A stretch of 64,000 nt of DNA. Source: G965225705 sp965225705 (GTDB taxonomy: Bacteria > Pseudomonadota > Alphaproteobacteria > Caulobacterales > Maricaulaceae). The stretch spans positions 682,001 to 746,000 of the forward strand of contig OZ245325.1 of NCBI GenBank assembly GCA_965225705.1, in the 5' to 3' direction. Within the stretch, counting starts at the first letter, position 1. The number at the start of each line of letters is the position of its first letter. This document shows positions 62,163 through 64,000 of the stretch, piece by piece. Both the position numbers and the translations under genes were made by a program. A model generated the notes under the pieces. That model was not told the origin of the DNA, did not search any database, and worked only from the letters and a program-made list of their open reading frames with translations.

Positions 62163-62705
62163 CTATTCTTGCCCAGCCCTGATAACACCACAGGCAATGC
62201 GTGCACCGGATCCACCAATAGGCTGCGTTTTATGATCGTCTTCCTTGATATGAATCATCAGGACAGAGCCGTCCTCATCTAACAGGGCCGGCTTACCGCC
62301 ACGTCCCTTCACAGAGACCAGATCTGTGTAAAGCTCAACATGTGCCGACCCGTCTTCAGCAACAATCAAATTCGGCAGGTTCCCTTCATGGGGCCCTTCG
62401 GGGTGTAAATATCCATGAGGTTTTCCTGTTGGCATAATATGGCCCTTTGCCATTTTAAACTGATCATGATCCTCACACGTTCCCACGGCATGAAAATGCA
62501 TGCCGTGTTTTCCCGGAGGTAAGCCTTTCAACCTGATCTCCATAAGGACACCTTCTGTCCCCTGGGTATAATGTGCCCTGCCAATTTCTTTGCCCTGATT
62601 ATTGATGATGCTGCTATATGCTTTTTCTTCGGTCTCAGAACTGGCATAAGCAATGTGCAGAGAGGCAAGGATGGTGCATACCACCGTCAGGATTTGTTTT
62701 TTCAT
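62163..62705 (-). CDS. sodC: Cu/Zn superoxide dismutase, periplasmic
   Basis: Converts superoxide to hydrogen peroxide and oxygen in the periplasm. ATG 62705 gives 180 residues starting with the signal peptide MKKQILTVVCTILASLHIAYA. Copper and zinc ligands are visible in HGMHFHAVGTCEDHDQF, HGYLHPEGPHEGNLPNL, and SVLMIHIKEDDHKTQPIGGSGARIACGVI, which includes the disulfide Cys pair and the active-site Arg. A start five codons earlier is possible. Near ahpD/ahpC. Confidence 0.95.
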   Translation of the reverse strand: MKKQILTVVCTILASLHIAYASSETEEKAYSSIINNQGKEIGRAHYTQGTEGVLMEIRLKGLPPGKHGMHFHAVGTCEDHDQFKMAKGHIMPTGKPHGYLHPEGPHEGNLPNLIVAEDGSAHVELYTDLVSVKGRGGKPALLDEDGSVLMIHIKEDDHKTQPIGGSGARIACGVIRAGQE

Positions 62706-62930
62706 GATATACTCACTCATGTTATGGATGAAGTGCTGTGATCATCTTTGCCACAGCGCTCTCCCAGCTTATCCTTTCTTTGTTTTGAGATCAAAGCGAT
62801 CATGTGGACCAGATCATTTTTGTGGAATCTGCTGCAGGTGCTGGCTATCATGCAAGGAATATCAACATGATGCCAGCAGAGGCAGGTTTCATAAACAGGG
62901 TGTGTCCTGTCATGATTGTGACTTTACAGG

Positions 62931-63494
62931 TTAAGCTGCACTGGCGGCCAGCTGAGATGGGCTCATAGACTCTATAAGCAAGGCCTGAGCCGCAGCATTT
63001 AAGACGGAGGCAATACGAACAGAAGATTGCACACCCTGTTTGGAGATGCCTCCTTTGGTAACTTCCTGAATATGGGCATCAAGACACATGCCACACCCAT
63101 TGATGGCAGAGACGGCAAGGCTCATCAGCTCAAAATCTGTCTTATCAATACCGGGATTGCCAATCACATTCATACGCAGGCCGGCCGGCATTGTCCCATA
63201 CTCCTTATCACTGGAAAGATGGACAAAACGGTAATACACATTGTTCATGCCCATAATAGTTGCTGCAGCTTTGGCAGCATTGATCTCTGCATCAGATAAT
63301 GTCCCGGCGACCTCGCCGCTCACCGCAGCAATGACATCGGCCTGTCTGGTTGCATAAGCCGAGGCCAGCGCGATACCATAAGCCTGATTGTGTGTAAGGC
63401 CCTCGACCTCTTCACCACTGACAAGTCTGCCAAGATTGAGTTTTGTATCTTTTGCATAGTCTGGAAGTTGATTGCGCAGGGTTTGAACAGACAT
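62931..63494 (-). CDS. ahpD: Alkyl hydroperoxide reductase subunit AhpD
   Basis: A 187-residue carboxymuconolactone-decarboxylase-fold protein. The redox motif INGCGMCLDAHIQEV holds the CxxC and the downstream His of AhpD. In Mycobacterium AhpD reduces AhpC. DUF2061 and ahpC lie upstream on the same strand, so these likely form one unit ahpC-DUF2061-ahpD. Confidence 0.95.
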   Translation of the reverse strand: MSVQTLRNQLPDYAKDTKLNLGRLVSGEEVEGLTHNQAYGIALASAYATRQADVIAAVSGEVAGTLSDAEINAAKAAATIMGMNNVYYRFVHLSSDKEYGTMPAGLRMNVIGNPGIDKTDFELMSLAVSAINGCGMCLDAHIQEVTKGGISKQGVQSSVRIASVLNAAAQALLIESMSPSQLAASAA

Positions 63495-63573
63495 AATTTT
63501 TCTCCTTTAATGTGATTTGTTTTTAGGTTAACGCATTCATATCCCGTAAGGGACATCTGGGGGCAGATGTGGC

Positions 63574-63819
63574 TTACCCTCCTTCCGGGCTGTATCCGTG
63601 ATGTGCCCGGTGGGGGAGAAGGCAGACCGGTTTATGTCCCTGTTGCCTGTCACGTCCCCAGAGATAATCATGGAGGGCAAATACACCTGTTTGTACAATC
63701 GGTTCGATAAGTCCCAGTCCTAAGGCCATGGTCAGATTGCCAGTGATGGCGTAGGCAACAGCTGTCGCAACAGCTATGTGTGTGATGCCATAAGATATGG
63801 TTTTTAGAACAAGGCGCAT
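63574..63819 (-). CDS. DUF2061 small membrane protein
   Basis: An 81-residue protein with two membrane helices (about 8-26 and 32-48). The HDYLWGR motif after the second helix and IAVATAVAYAITGN in the first fit DUF2061. The start has GGAGGGTGAT upstream. Its position between ahpC (15 bases upstream) and ahpD suggests an accessory role in peroxide defence, but no function is known. Confidence 0.88.
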   Translation of the reverse strand: MRLVLKTISYGITHIAVATAVAYAITGNLTMALGLGLIEPIVQTGVFALHDYLWGRDRQQGHKPVCLLPHRAHHGYSPEGG

Positions 63820-63834
63820 ATCACCCTCCTACCT

Positions 63835-64000
63835 TTATGAGGCCACTGTAGCTGTAGCTTCTTTGAGATCGATCACATTGTCGCCCTTATTCCAGTTGCA
63901 GGGGCACAGTTCATCTGTTTGCAGGGCATCCAGCACACGAAGCACTTCTTTAGGATTGCGTCCGACATTGAGGTCTGTGATCATGCTGAAGCGAATAATG
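63835..64000 (-). CDS. ahpC: AhpC-type peroxiredoxin, C-terminal part (cut by window edge)
   Basis: The last 54 codons of a 2-Cys peroxiredoxin read on the minus strand. SMITDLNVGRNPKEVLRVLDAL and the resolving-Cys segment LCPCNWNKGDNVIDL are typical of the AhpC group paired with AhpD. The peroxidatic Cys half lies outside the window. Confidence 0.92.
   Translation of the reverse strand, partial: IIRFSMITDLNVGRNPKEVLRVLDALQTDELCPCNWNKGDNVIDLKEATATVAS

Overview
The window is a chromosomal segment of an alphaproteobacterium of moderate GC content. The evidence is the gene content and order: a Shemin-pathway 5-aminolevulinate synthase (hemA), the blocks ruvC-ruvA-ruvB, mtaB-ftsY-yciB and fabD-fabG-acpP-fabF-mltG, the dacD-type carboxypeptidase-tmk-holB-tatD block, gatC-gatA-gatB, and an rnr-Nudix pair. 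I cannot place it in an order or genus from sequence alone. Most of the window is housekeeping. Three tRNA genes are present: Cys(GCA), Ser(GGA) and Ala(GGC).

Layout. 1-9 kb: Holliday-junction genes ruvCAB, a YegP-like protein, a Pcm-family methyltransferase, tRNA-Cys, Nudix and RNase R, two unrecognised proteins and an MscS channel. 9-12 kb: tRNA-Ser followed by an AT-richer orphan gene and an ATP-grasp-like protein. 12-25 kb: erpA, mtaB-ftsY-yciB, marC, the fatty-acid synthesis operon with mltG, ihfA and parC. 25-36 kb: several small or orphan genes (coiled-coil membrane protein, DUF218, 2OG-Fe(II) hydroxylase, SMP-30-like), the tatD/holB/tmk/dac operon, a frameshifted pabC-like gene, bioD, plsY and dprA. 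36-48 kb: gatCAB, tRNA-Ala, an exported beta-propeller-like protein, atpD-atpC detached from the rest of the ATP synthase operon, yaaA, bdhA, a phosphohexomutase and hisC. 48-51.4 kb: a bufferin-type cluster (DoxX, DUF2282 precursor, DUF692 MNIO enzyme, DUF2063 partner). 51-58 kb: trmJ, a frameshifted VOC gene, rluB, a three-gene Tad-pilus fragment, argS and a lipoprotein. 58-64 kb: a peroxiredoxin, a TIR-domain plus small membrane protein cassette, hemA, and an oxidative-stress group (sodC, ahpD, DUF2061, ahpC).

The most interesting accessory region is 59.0-60.7 kb. A GTG-started TIR-domain gene with its own sigma70-like promoter is followed by a gene for a multi-spanning membrane protein. 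The arrangement resembles two-gene TIR signalling/effector defence systems. The cassette contains three tandem duplications (6 bp x3, 152 bp x2, 16 bp x2). Two of them shift frame and rewrite the C-terminus of each protein, and decayed coding fragments lie beyond it. The second region of interest is the bufferin cluster, whose precursor has six cysteines rather than four. Two conserved genes (pabC-like and VOC) carry single frameshifts, one of them in a run of nine C residues.
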